A DNA stretch of 64,000 nucleotides from contig OX393571.1 in NCBI GenBank assembly GCA_947652115.1, positions 12,569,834-12,633,833 of the forward strand. The letters are read 5' to 3'. Of the stretch, positions 50,658 through 56,241 are shown piece after piece (position 1 is the first letter of the stretch; every line of letters starts with the position of its first letter). The DNA is from Blastomussa wellsi (Eukaryota > Cnidaria > Anthozoa > Scleractinia > Plerogyridae). The translations under genes were made by a program, and so were the position numbers. The notes under the pieces were generated by a model. The model was given only the letters and a program-made list of their open reading frames with translations, was not told the DNA's origin and searched no databases.

Positions 50658-51874
50658 AGGAACTTAGAGTTTTTTCCTAGTGATTAAATTATTCCCACTT
50701 CGTCTTTTGAAGGCATCCAATGAAGTCCTGGCTTATGACATTGTGGTTGAAGAATCACGCCAGAAGCGAGTGGCCAGACCTGTCAATCAGTCAGCCTGAC
50801 GATGCTTATCATGTGTCAATCAAAGACGAACACCACTCTTTAAGAGCCATCGAGGAAATGTGCTCGGAGGGTTTCTTTACAGAGCACGATTACAGATACG
50901 TTCAATCGGATGCCACAGTCCGAGTACCAGACGACCTTTATGACGACTTGCCCGTGAAAGAAGGCTTTAACAGCTGTTCTGATCTTCAAGACGAGGAGTT
51001 GTGTGAGCACCCCGCTATTCCCTCCACCTGTCTGTCTGAAGCCGGTTCCCGTTTGACGGATACAAAGGAACTCACCAGTCCGAACGCTTCCTCCACTGAA
51101 ACACTGATCCAGAATGCAAAGAGTGAATTTACCACGACAGATCTTCAAGACGAAGAGCTGTATGAACAAGAAATGTATGAACAACCCGATGTTCCCTCTG
51201 CGTATCAGTCCGGTGCCGGTTTTGGCTTGACGGATACGAAGGAACTCACCAGTCCGAACGCTTCATCCACTGAACCACTGAGCCAGAATGTTAACAGTGA
51301 CTTCACCAAGACAGATCTGCAGGAAGAGGAACTTTATGATGACGTTGCTTGTCAGCGCAACGACGAATACTGGATCTACGAGGAAATTGGTGCCCAGTCT
51401 CCAGATTCGCATTACGCAGCAAAAACAGATGAGCTCCTCTCGAATTGTAGTTCCCAGAGTTACTCTTCTAAATCAGAGGCAGACACTGAAGGAGAAGTTA
51501 CGGATCTAGCAGAGGACGAGTTGTACGAAGCGATAGATGGACTAGTAATCTCTCCGCCCGTTGGGGCCTGTAGTTTCACAAGCCTTCATAATAAAGAACG
51601 TGTTGAGGACGTTGGCTGTGACGAATTTGAAAACGGTTTGGTAACTTCTGAAGGAGAGATTGAGTTCGATGATGGCCCCTTTTATGAGGAAGTCGGAAGC
51701 TTGCATGAGGCAAAAAGAACCATAGGTCACCAAGATACCACAGGCTATAAAGAACTTTTGCCAAGAGAGTATATGCCACTCAGAAACGACCAAGCGACCT
51801 CCAACCCAAGAGTTACCCTCCCTGTTAATAAAGATGCTGCAAAGTTGAATAAACGTGCGCAGACACTATTCTAA
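29499..51874 (+). CDS. Tandem array gene 3: RHIM-like motif, helical/ARM-like domain and dual tyrosine-kinase-like pseudokinase
   Basis: Proposed exons: 29499-29514 (tentative), 32430-32552, 33461-33706, 34202-34986, 35465-35633, 36997-37743, 38190-38425, 40638-40797, 41267-41310, 41970-42029, 42848-42988, 43276-43455, 44325-44434, 48246-48399, 49895-50040, 50713-51874. All phases agree; the total is 4479 nt, 1492 residues plus stop. Domain order equals gene 2. Domain 1 has VVVK (Lys554), Glu in LLMREAYNL, HRAVMAENILV (Asp to Ala663, Asn668 kept) and KLTGMH. Domain 2 has LVKERV (Lys to Glu869), HGDLRAEYVNV (Asp956 kept, Asn to Tyr961) and VARLGRS. The tail is longer and contains internal repeats. 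The three tyrosine micro-exons of gene 2 are not found in the 659-bp intron 41311-41969. Probably cytosolic; no signal or membrane segment seen. Confidence 0.8.
30905..31065. mobile_element. MITE-like element, family copy 2 (inverted)
   Basis: Reverse-complement copy of the element at 9430-9595: TTGGCCCTTGTTGCCTC ... AAGAAGGGCTAATTC ... AAGAATATTAAGATGG. In the first intron of gene 3. Confidence 0.6.
31440..31610 (+). mobile_element. SINE-like repeat, copy 2
   Basis: Contains GGTGTGTAATGGGTACCGGC, AACCCTGCGATGGACTAGC, ATCCCATCCAGGGG and TACTGAAACCGGGATAAGC. Same family as 23790-24010 and 40830-41040. Confidence 0.65.
32430..32552 (+). CDS. Gene 3 exon 2: glycine-rich RHIM-like motif
   Basis: After TGATTGAAG, before GTATTG; two bases in, phase 1 out, as in gene 2. 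Encodes TCPTGGSTYYVNYITS then ISGSGFTAVGSGAQANNF. The TAVG core with flanking Gly/Ser/Asn resembles RHIM and the fungal RHIM-related amyloid motifs, although the RHIM core glutamine is absent. The first part differs strongly from gene 2, while the VN..I..I.G....AVG skeleton is shared. Confidence 0.65.
33182..33323. mobile_element. MITE with terminal inverted repeats in intron
   Basis: GGAACTATCGG at the left mirrors CCGATAGTTCC at the right; inner arms include GTTGCCCC / GGGGCAAC, GAAATTT / AAATTTC, GTTCTTAAAAC / GTTTTAAGAAC and ATTTGCCC / GGGCAAAT. Confidence 0.8.
33461..33706 (+). CDS. Gene 3 exon 3: linker with tyrosines and PSKGIL motif
   Basis: After TCTCCCAG, before GTAAAT. Encodes a polar linker with YHGTYTYDR, ETYCLPEVNEVYYQQRY, then WNPKPSKGILVKR. 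Only the C-terminal part aligns with gene 2. More tyrosine-rich than its paralogue. Confidence 0.8.
34202..34986 (+). CDS. Gene 3 exon 4: large all-helical domain
   Basis: 785 nt, residues 129-390, after TTTCATTAG, before GTGCGT. Aligns along its length with 15464-16212: [71 protein letters not shown]. It carries a small extra basic stretch (KKKSRAAVKKVKT) before the last helix. Confidence 0.85.
35465..35633 (+). CDS. Gene 3 exon 5: ARM/HEAT-like segment, part 1
   Basis: After TTCTTCAG, before GTATAT; 169 nt like gene 2. Encodes SERPTPQMQTERRAMILL and EDWRFCLLSASILSDISMNN. Nearly all of it aligns with 17240-17408. Confidence 0.85.
35885..36886. mobile_element. Nested foldback elements in one intron
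   Basis: Inner element 36091-36813: TTAAGGTGGCTCGATCGGAT at the left mirrors ATCCGATCGAGCCACTTAA at the right, with further paired blocks inside (AGAGCGATTTCGAGAAA / TTTCTCGAAATCGCTCT). Outer element about 35885-36886: CGTTCCTTCCCCACGGACGT and CAGTCCACTTCCGTTCAC on the left are complementary to the right side at 36816-36886. The inner element appears to have inserted into the loop of the outer one. No transposase frame is seen. Confidence 0.8.
36997..37743 (+). CDS. Gene 3 exon 6: helical repeat end plus N-lobe and catalytic loop of pseudokinase domain 1
   Basis: After TATTGTAG, before GTAGGT; 747 nt, residues 447-696. Contains [51 protein letters not shown] (Lys554), LMREAYNLSRL, HPHITVLLGY, IITEFERYGNL and HRAVMAENILV. 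HRD is changed to HRA and DFG to TGM, exactly as in gene 2, so the loss predates the duplication. Confidence 0.9.
38190..38425 (+). CDS. Gene 3 exon 7: activation-loop and C-lobe of pseudokinase domain 1
   Basis: After GACTTGTAG, before GTACGT. Encodes QGDMYDYCSSDD, LPVRWKAPECL and [18 protein letters not shown] tyrosine pair (YxYC) at the activation-loop position is conserved with gene 2 (YSYC). Confidence 0.88.
38920..39215 (+). mobile_element. tRNA-derived SINE
   Basis: The head is tRNA-like: A box TGGCCGAGTGG, a paired anticodon stem CCGGA/TCCGG around CTTGAAA, and B box GGTTCAAGTCC, ending in TGACCAC. The acceptor stem pairs poorly, and there is no long variable arm although the would-be anticodon (TGA) is serine-type. 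An unrelated body (TGGACCCTAGTTC, CCAACTGGTCCGCC) follows, with a tail of repeated TTTGACATTT. It lies in the intron 38426-40637. Confidence 0.75.
40638..41310 (+). CDS. Gene 3 exons 8-9: end of pseudokinase domain 1 and short Pro-rich linker
   Basis: Exons 40638-40797 and 41267-41310. The first encodes REPCFEQAEYDIMKQC, EWQRGKRTTL and helices to the domain end; the second DNPRPDPPSLHLNY, matching gene 2 [11 protein letters not shown]. The 44-nt length of exon 9 is identical in both genes. Confidence 0.82.
40830..41040 (+). mobile_element. SINE-like repeat, copy 3
   Basis: Contains GGTCAAGACACTTTGCTCTC, AACCCTGCGATGGACTAGC, ATCCCATTCTGGGG, TACAGAAACCGG and GGGCCACTAGGC. It is in the intron between exons 8 and 9. 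Confidence 0.65.
41970..42988 (+). CDS. Gene 3 exons 10-11: N-lobe of pseudokinase domain 2
   Basis: Exons 41970-42029 (20 codons, KAMFLSENEAGDFPTRFLGQ) and 42848-42988 (47 codons, from DGHLVKERVTCEDKQHLKK). The VAIK lysine position is Glu869 and the alpha-C Glu position is His. Acceptors TTTCAG and TTCATAG; donors GTTAGT and GTAAGT. The pair bridges domain 1 and domain 2 as in gene 2. Confidence 0.78.
43276..43455 (+). CDS. Gene 3 exon 12: catalytic-loop exon of pseudokinase domain 2
   Basis: After GCTCAG, before GTACAT; 180 nt. Encodes [25 protein letters not shown] and HGDLRAEYVNVV. The Asp of HGD is kept; Asn is Tyr961. Confidence 0.9.
43885..44110. repeat. (GATT)n/(GATC)n microsatellite
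   Basis: Long imperfect run of GATT, GATC and GACT tetranucleotides, with ATTC and GGAC variants near the end, in the intron 43456-44324. Confidence 0.85.
44325..44434 (+). CDS. Gene 3 exon 13: DFG-region exon of pseudokinase domain 2
   Basis: After CCAAACAG, before GTAAGT; 110 nt. Encodes [40 protein letters not shown] is replaced by RLG, as in all copies. The intron behind it (44435-48245, 3.8 kb) is the longest in the gene. Confidence 0.88.
45456..45670. repeat. Two near-identical tandem ~106-bp hairpin units
   Basis: The unit GTGTAAGATAAATATAGATT ... TTTTGCGACGA occurs twice in a row with hardly any difference. Each unit holds an inverted pair (CAAAACTTTGGAAAAC / GTTTTCCAAAGTTTTG) around GAACGAGTGAGCGCAGCG, so each can form a hairpin. 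Confidence 0.85.
48246..48399 (+). CDS. Gene 3 exon 14: APE and helix F of pseudokinase domain 2
   Basis: After TATTTAACAG, before GTATGT; 154 nt. Encodes [34 protein letters not shown]. The APE motif reads SPE. Confidence 0.9.
48455..48701. mobile_element. MITE flanked by 12-bp direct repeats
   Basis: GGTGATGCTCCA occurs at 48455-48466 and 48690-48701. Between them, CGCGATCCTTTTGGTCAGCACCAAG is mirrored by CTTGGTGCTGACCAAAAGGATCGCG. The direct repeats could be a target duplication or part of the element. Confidence 0.7.
49895..50040 (+). CDS. Gene 3 exon 15: end of pseudokinase domain 2
   Basis: After TCAACAACAG, before GTTAGT; 146 nt. Encodes [34 protein letters not shown] and QRPPFIAMFDCLTSR. 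It ends directly before a long microsatellite. Confidence 0.9.
50050..50660. repeat. 600-bp (CTA)n/(CCA)n trinucleotide tract
   Basis: Interrupted CTA/CCA/CCATCACTACCA units starting about 10 bases after the exon 15 donor and running to 50656, with a higher-order unit of about 60-70 bases (CCACCATCACTACCACTACC recurring). One break at 50527-50578 holds non-repeat sequence. Open frames on both strands here are artefacts. Confidence 0.95.
50713..51874 (+). CDS. Gene 3 terminal exon: conserved segment and long tyrosine tail with internal repeats
   Basis: After CTTTTGAAG; begins with split Arg then HPMKSWLMTLWLKNH. The conserved part runs to AIEEMCSEGFFTEHDYRYV. The tail then has two full repeats and a partial third, each beginning DLQ(D/E)EEL and ending TSPNASSTE.L.QN..S.FT.T (from 50981, 51140 and 51314). 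Tyrosine motifs include LYDDLP, ELYEQEMYEQ, LYDDVA, YWIYEEIGAQ, ELYEAIDG, FYEEVGS, GYKELL and EYMPLR. YEEI and YEEV fit the Src-family SH2 consensus. The stop is at 51872-51874. Confidence 0.9.
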
Positions 51875-53507
51875 CAGGGGGGATGCCTCGGATGAGAAGC
51901 CTTTTGTATGAGAATTATAATTAATAATAGTACCAAGAATTCAACGAATAGTGTTTTGGCTTTAAGGCAGAATACCATAGAGTAACTTTCTCTCAGTATT
52001 TTGGCTAGCTTAGTGTTTCGTTACTGCTATTTTAGATTGACATTGTAATGAAGGCATTCAAATGAATTGCCTGTTATTGGCGTCTGTAGCAAGTGTCTCA
52101 AAGACACTGTCCGCAGATAGAGCACCTTTTTAACCCGCATCCTCGAAAAAAAGAAAAAAGATAGATACTATTCGTCTTTGACATGCGAAAGCTTTAGTAT
52201 TATATTTTAAGCGAGCGTGTCGAAACTAAAGAGATTACTAAGAAAATGCTATAAGTAATTTATACATGTCCAGTAACATAACATGTAACAATGCAATAAG
52301 ATTACTCTTCACCACACAATTTCCATTTATGGTAGGTGTCCCCTAACTAGTGATAGAAAATATAGTCCCTTTTATATGCTATATGAGGTATCCAAAAGTA
52401 GAAGTCGGCTAACGTACATATATTTTACTCTTAGCATCTTAGTCTCTTTCCTCGAATCTTAGTCGTCACTTGATTTCATCCCAATCATGGTCTTAGAGCG
52501 ATTGTTCCACAACAAAGCCTCGTCCCCAGTGACAGCGCTTTTCCCGACAAATCGAAATTATTTACTTCGAACGTACTTAATCCAATATACATATATATTT
52601 TTTATACCTTAACATGATTATTTTAAAAAGAAGCAAAAATAATTCTACATACAGAAACAACTGATATATATGGCAGATAGTCATTGTTAAAGGAGCTACG
52701 TCAAGGTTCGTGCATTTTGAAAAACCTAGCCTAAATTTTTTAAAATTGTAATCCGTCTCAATCTTCTCCATCCTTAACGATCTTTGTTCCTTTTTGGTTT
52801 AGTATCACCTCTTTGTTGTTTTTCTTCCTTAGTAAACTATTAGTTTCAGGTTTCCAACATTTTAAGGGTAATTTGGTTCATCGCAAAAAATAACTCAAAA
52901 TATCGTGACGTAGCTCCTACGAGCAGTCCCTCTGTTCTCGGCCGCGCGATAATCTTCGTTGAAGCATTCGGGGAGCTTCCGACTTATTTTATCCAATAAA
53001 AAACTAGCGTGAGAGCTCGTAAATACACCGCAAGTAATCGCGTGAGGAAATCCCTCATGTTGCCGCAACAACAACAGGGACGAACACCGTGGGCTCAGTT
53101 CCGTCTCGGAGGCAGGATTGCATCATCAACTGGCGTATGTTCCCCCGACTAATAACGGGGACCTAGATGTCCGTCGTGCCCCAAATAACTTGCGAACATC
53201 GTGTTGGCCTTGGCTTATAAGAGGTACAGCGTTACAATATTATAGTTTTCAAAATCGGTTTGGCCTTAGATAGTACGTATTCGAAATTTTTGCAAATACA
53301 ATTTAATTTTCTACTTATTGTGTTGTATTTTTGCTGTTTATCCGACTCCTTGTGCCTGATTGAAGCGGTGTCACCGAGTCAACATTTGAAGTTTCCAAAC
53401 CTATAACAGTACTCTAACTTCTACTACTATTGCTAATGGGTGTACAATGGGTCATCAAAGATGCCATGAAACATGCAGTCTTTGTTGCCTCTGGTTCAAT
53501 CCATAGT
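51875..53507. other. Spacer between gene 3 and the glycosyltransferase gene
   Basis: 3' flanks of two convergent genes. Contains a repeat at 52190-52330 related to 35715-35850 (AGCGTGTCGAAAC, AAGAGATTACT) and the second copy (52745-52885) of the repeat at 12595. No gene supported. Confidence 0.55.
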
Positions 53508-54659
53508 TTATTTAAGATGGCGTATTTTATCAACTAGAGCTGCACATTGCTCTTGCCACTTAAACTTTTGATCATAATATAACCGAAGTTTGCGAGCTCC
53601 TTCAAGCCGTATCGGCCTTGGTTTCATTCTGGCACGCCTGATAGCTTTACCCCATTCCTCGGGATCGTCGGAATCCACCACGAAGGATGCTCCAAACGGG
53701 ATCTCTCCTAGAGCTTTTCCAAATCCCGAGTTATCGCTGACAAGTATCGGAAGGCCAGCAGAAAGGGCTTCAAGGGCGGTGAGGCCAAATCCTTCCGTCC
53801 TGGATGGCAGGATGGCAAGATCTGCTTCGCGGAACAGTCCGGCCAACTTCTCACGACTTTCTCGAAAACCACGAACAAACAGTTGAGCTGGAGAAATTCC
53901 ACATTCGAGTAAGTTGCCTTTCACTTCTTCTTCTTTTCCTCTTGGTGCGCCAACGAATACAAGTCTGTAACTCTTATCGTTCAAAGTTGCCACGGCTCGT
54001 GCAGCAATGTCATATCCTTTCAACTCAAAGTCTTCATAGTCACCACGACCAAATACTAATGTATTGAAAGTATTTCTTTCTTCGATGGCTTGTGGTAGCT
54101 TACTGAACTCGGTGAAGATACCTGGCGTAAAGTTGAACACATCCCGATCTTCATTGTGCGGACGAAGGGCGACTTTAATATCATCTGTGAGTTTTGGCCC
54201 AATGCCCACAACGACATCAGCAGTTTTGGACAGTTCTACTTCAACTTGGTGCTTGCGTTCACCTTCTGATATCGCTTTTTCGCTTTTCTTGAACATCGAG
54301 AGTTGTTCATTGGCTGTGTGTACAATGTGAACTCGTTTACATCTCCGTTGTCCCGCTAAGATTTTTGCTGGACGGCCTAGCTTCTGGCCGTGACCTATGA
54401 CGACGTCAATGGCGAGATCGGTGGGCGGGTAGCACAATGAGTAAATAGGGTCATCATATCCAATTTGCTCTTCTCCAGCAACAAGATGTACACCATGACC
54501 CAGAGCTGCTTGCTTCTCCTCTTCATTAAATCCTGGTACTATGAGGGTCACTGACACATTATCCTGTTCAGCCAGCCCTTTGCACAGTTCCCTGTTTAGT
54601 GTAGATATGCCACCCTTTGATGACCACCACTCGTCTGCCATAGGAGATATCTTTAACGT
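53508..54659 (-). CDS. Glycosyltransferase, GT-B fold, GT4-like (terminal exon or full gene)
   Basis: 384 codons from a probable acceptor (CTTAAACAG on the - strand) at 54659 to the stop at 53508. The open frame extends to ATG at 54728, so an intronless 406-residue reading is possible, but its first 23 residues look like intron. N-terminal half: TLKISPMADEWWSSKGGIST, a typical start of the donor/acceptor Rossmann domain with glycine loop. C-terminal half: VFVGAPRGKEEEV, LFVRGFRESREKL, ADLAILPSRTEGFGLTALEA. The EGFGLTALE pattern (residues 312-320 of the 406) is the EX7E motif of retaining family 4 enzymes, which bind the nucleotide-sugar there. The sugar and acceptor cannot be told. In corals such domains have been reported fused to NACHT domains; no such partner exon is visible here. 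Confidence 0.85.
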   Translation of the reverse strand, partial: TLKISPMADEWWSSKGGISTLNRELCKGLAEQDNVSVTLIVPGFNEEEKQAALGHGVHLVAGEEQIGYDDPIYSLCYPPTDLAIDVVIGHGQKLGRPAKILAGQRRCKRVHIVHTANEQLSMFKKSEKAISEGERKHQVEVELSKTADVVVGIGPKLTDDIKVALRPHNEDRDVFNFTPGIFTEFSKLPQAIEERNTFNTLVFGRGDYEDFELKGYDIAARAVATLNDKSYRLVFVGAPRGKEEEVKGNLLECGISPAQLFVRGFRESREKLAGLFREADLAILPSRTEGFGLTALEALSAGLPILVSDNSGFGKALGEIPFGASFVVDSDDPEEWGKAIRRARMKPRPIRLEGARKLRLYYDQKFKWQEQCAALVDKIRHLK

Positions 54660-54965
54660 CTGTTTAAGAGAAAAAAGAGTTTGTTCCTTGCTGTTGGTTT
54701 TTGTCTGAAAGAATAGACATTTGTGCAACGATTGCTAAAAGCTGGCAAATTGCCCATGCATATGTTTGCTACAAGACAACGAAAAAGGGCATCTTTGGCC
54801 TTATGTTGATCTGCGAGTGCGCCAATATCTATATAATAAGAGACGAGAACGCCACAATTTAAACCTTCGTACAAAGATGGAAACACATACGTAATCTCGT
54901 ACGTTATTGCGCAGTTGACGAAACGAGCGACTCTCGAAAGTTTCATACACCTTCTTCCAAAAATC

Positions 54966-55095
54966 ATTATGGCTACAATCTTAATATTCTTTTGTTGGTA
55001 TTCAAATTAGCCCTTCTTGCCTCGTTTTTAAGTCGAAAAATCAAAAGAATATTTTATCTCCAACGAGGCAACAAGGGCCAATTTGGCTGCCAAGT
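54966..55095. mobile_element. MITE-like element, family copy 3
   Basis: ATGGCTACAATCTTAATATTC ... GAATATTTTATCTCCAACGAGG; same orientation as the copy at 9430 and about 90 percent similar by eye. Directly upstream of the glycosyltransferase on its strand. Confidence 0.65.
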
Positions 55096-55130
55096 GCACA
55101 AAAAGCACAATGCTCATAAATTTTTAGTAC

Positions 55131-55565
55131 AGACTTCTCCATAGAATACTTCCTACTGATTCGTTTCTTACAAAAATTGGTATCAAACAAGATCCGAACT
55201 GCTTTTTCTGTAACAACTGTATCGAAGATCTGATCCATCTTTTCTGACAATGTGAAATCGTGAAATTGTTTTGGAATAATTTGATTGAAAAACTTTATAA
55301 CTTTCAATTAATACCATCAAGCTATCCAAAGGACATTGCAATATTTCTGGGAGTAAAATCAGATACTTCGAAGTTCTCCCTACAATTAAACTTTTGTTTC
55401 CTATTAGCTAGACACTACATATGGTGCTGCAGGTCCACTGAAAAAATTCCACACCTAAAAACATTTCTGGCAATTCTTAAATCACAATTTAACATTGAGG
55501 CCCATAAACCCATATCCAACTTGAACAAATGGGACCCTCTAATCCCCATCCTTAACTCAACCTAG
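55131..55565 (+). pseudogene. Decayed LINE 3' end (reverse-transcriptase C-terminal region)
   Basis: One frame reads HRILPTDSFLTKIGIKQDPN, CFFCNNCIEDLIHLF, an in-frame stop, then VKLFWNNLIEKLYNF, DIAIFLGV, LNFCFLLARHYIWCC and FLAILKSQFNIE. The CxxC...EDLxHLF...VKxFW pattern is typical of the C-terminus of non-LTR reverse transcriptases. The stop and the missing 5' part mark a truncated dead copy, as is usual for 5'-truncated LINE insertions. Confidence 0.65.
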
Positions 55566-55789
55566 CCATGTCGTATTATCGTTCACATATTGCCCAACTC
55601 CCCAACCGCCCCAAAAACGCTGAGGCTATCGTTTTCCCATTCCTGAATCGCCTATCTAGTACATTTCAGTATCTTTTGCACTGCTCAACAAATTTCATAT
55701 TATAGCTTAACTTTTCTTTTCCTTTCGTAATATTCAATTTTTTCCTTAATATCTAGTCTCGTCATTTCCGTAACTAATGATATTATAAT

Positions 55790-55990
55790 TGTAAGTTAAG
55801 ATAGTCTAGTTAAGATAGTCTATATAATCGTATTGTTAGTAATGATACGTAACGTGTATTGTCAATTAGTAACTAAATACTGTAAGCAATGCTGGTATGA
55901 CAGTAAGTATTGTAAGTATTGTTATGTTAGTGTTAAGTACTGTAAGCAATGTTAGTGTTGTAAGTAATGTTAGTGTTGCAACTAATAAAA
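55790..55990. repeat. Degenerate tandem repeat after the LINE relic
   Basis: Recurring GTTAGTGTTGTAAGTAATG, TAAGTACTGTAAGCAATG and AAGATAGTCTA units. Could be the 3' tail of the LINE or an independent microsatellite. Confidence 0.6.
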
Positions 55991-56084
55991 AAAGTTAGTT
56001 TTCTGACCACAAAAAAAAATTTGGCAACAAAAGGTCCAATTTGTATGTGCATATATTAGCGGCCATTTTGGAATTTTCTATTTG

Positions 56085-56241
56085 CACAAATCCCATAATA
56101 CACCTCTTTTACCCCCCAAAATTTTGCATTATCGTTGTTTGCAATTTCTCCTGGGACATGAAGATGTCCCACGGGAAATCTTAAACAATGCCTATGCAAA
56201 TTTTTTCGGGGGTAGAAGCGCTGTATTATGGGATTGTGCAA
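56085..56241. mobile_element. MITE with inverted ends
   Basis: CACAAATCCCATAATACACC at the left mirrors CTGTATTATGGGATTGTGC at the right; inner arms CCCCCCAAAATTTTGCAT / GCAAATTTTTTCGGGGG and GGGACATGAAGATGTCCC. Confidence 0.75.

Noticed and set aside
50042..50658. Long open frames on both strands encoding Leu/Pro-rich and Val-rich proteins
   Set aside because: They are translations of the CTA/CCA microsatellite in an intron.
10599..51874. Active JAK-family or Src-family kinases
   Set aside because: Both domains lack essential catalytic residues, and no SH2, SH3 or FERM signature was seen.
54653..54967. - strand frame upstream of the glycosyltransferase as its 5' exon
   Set aside because: It is in a different frame with no motif and overlaps the probable intron.
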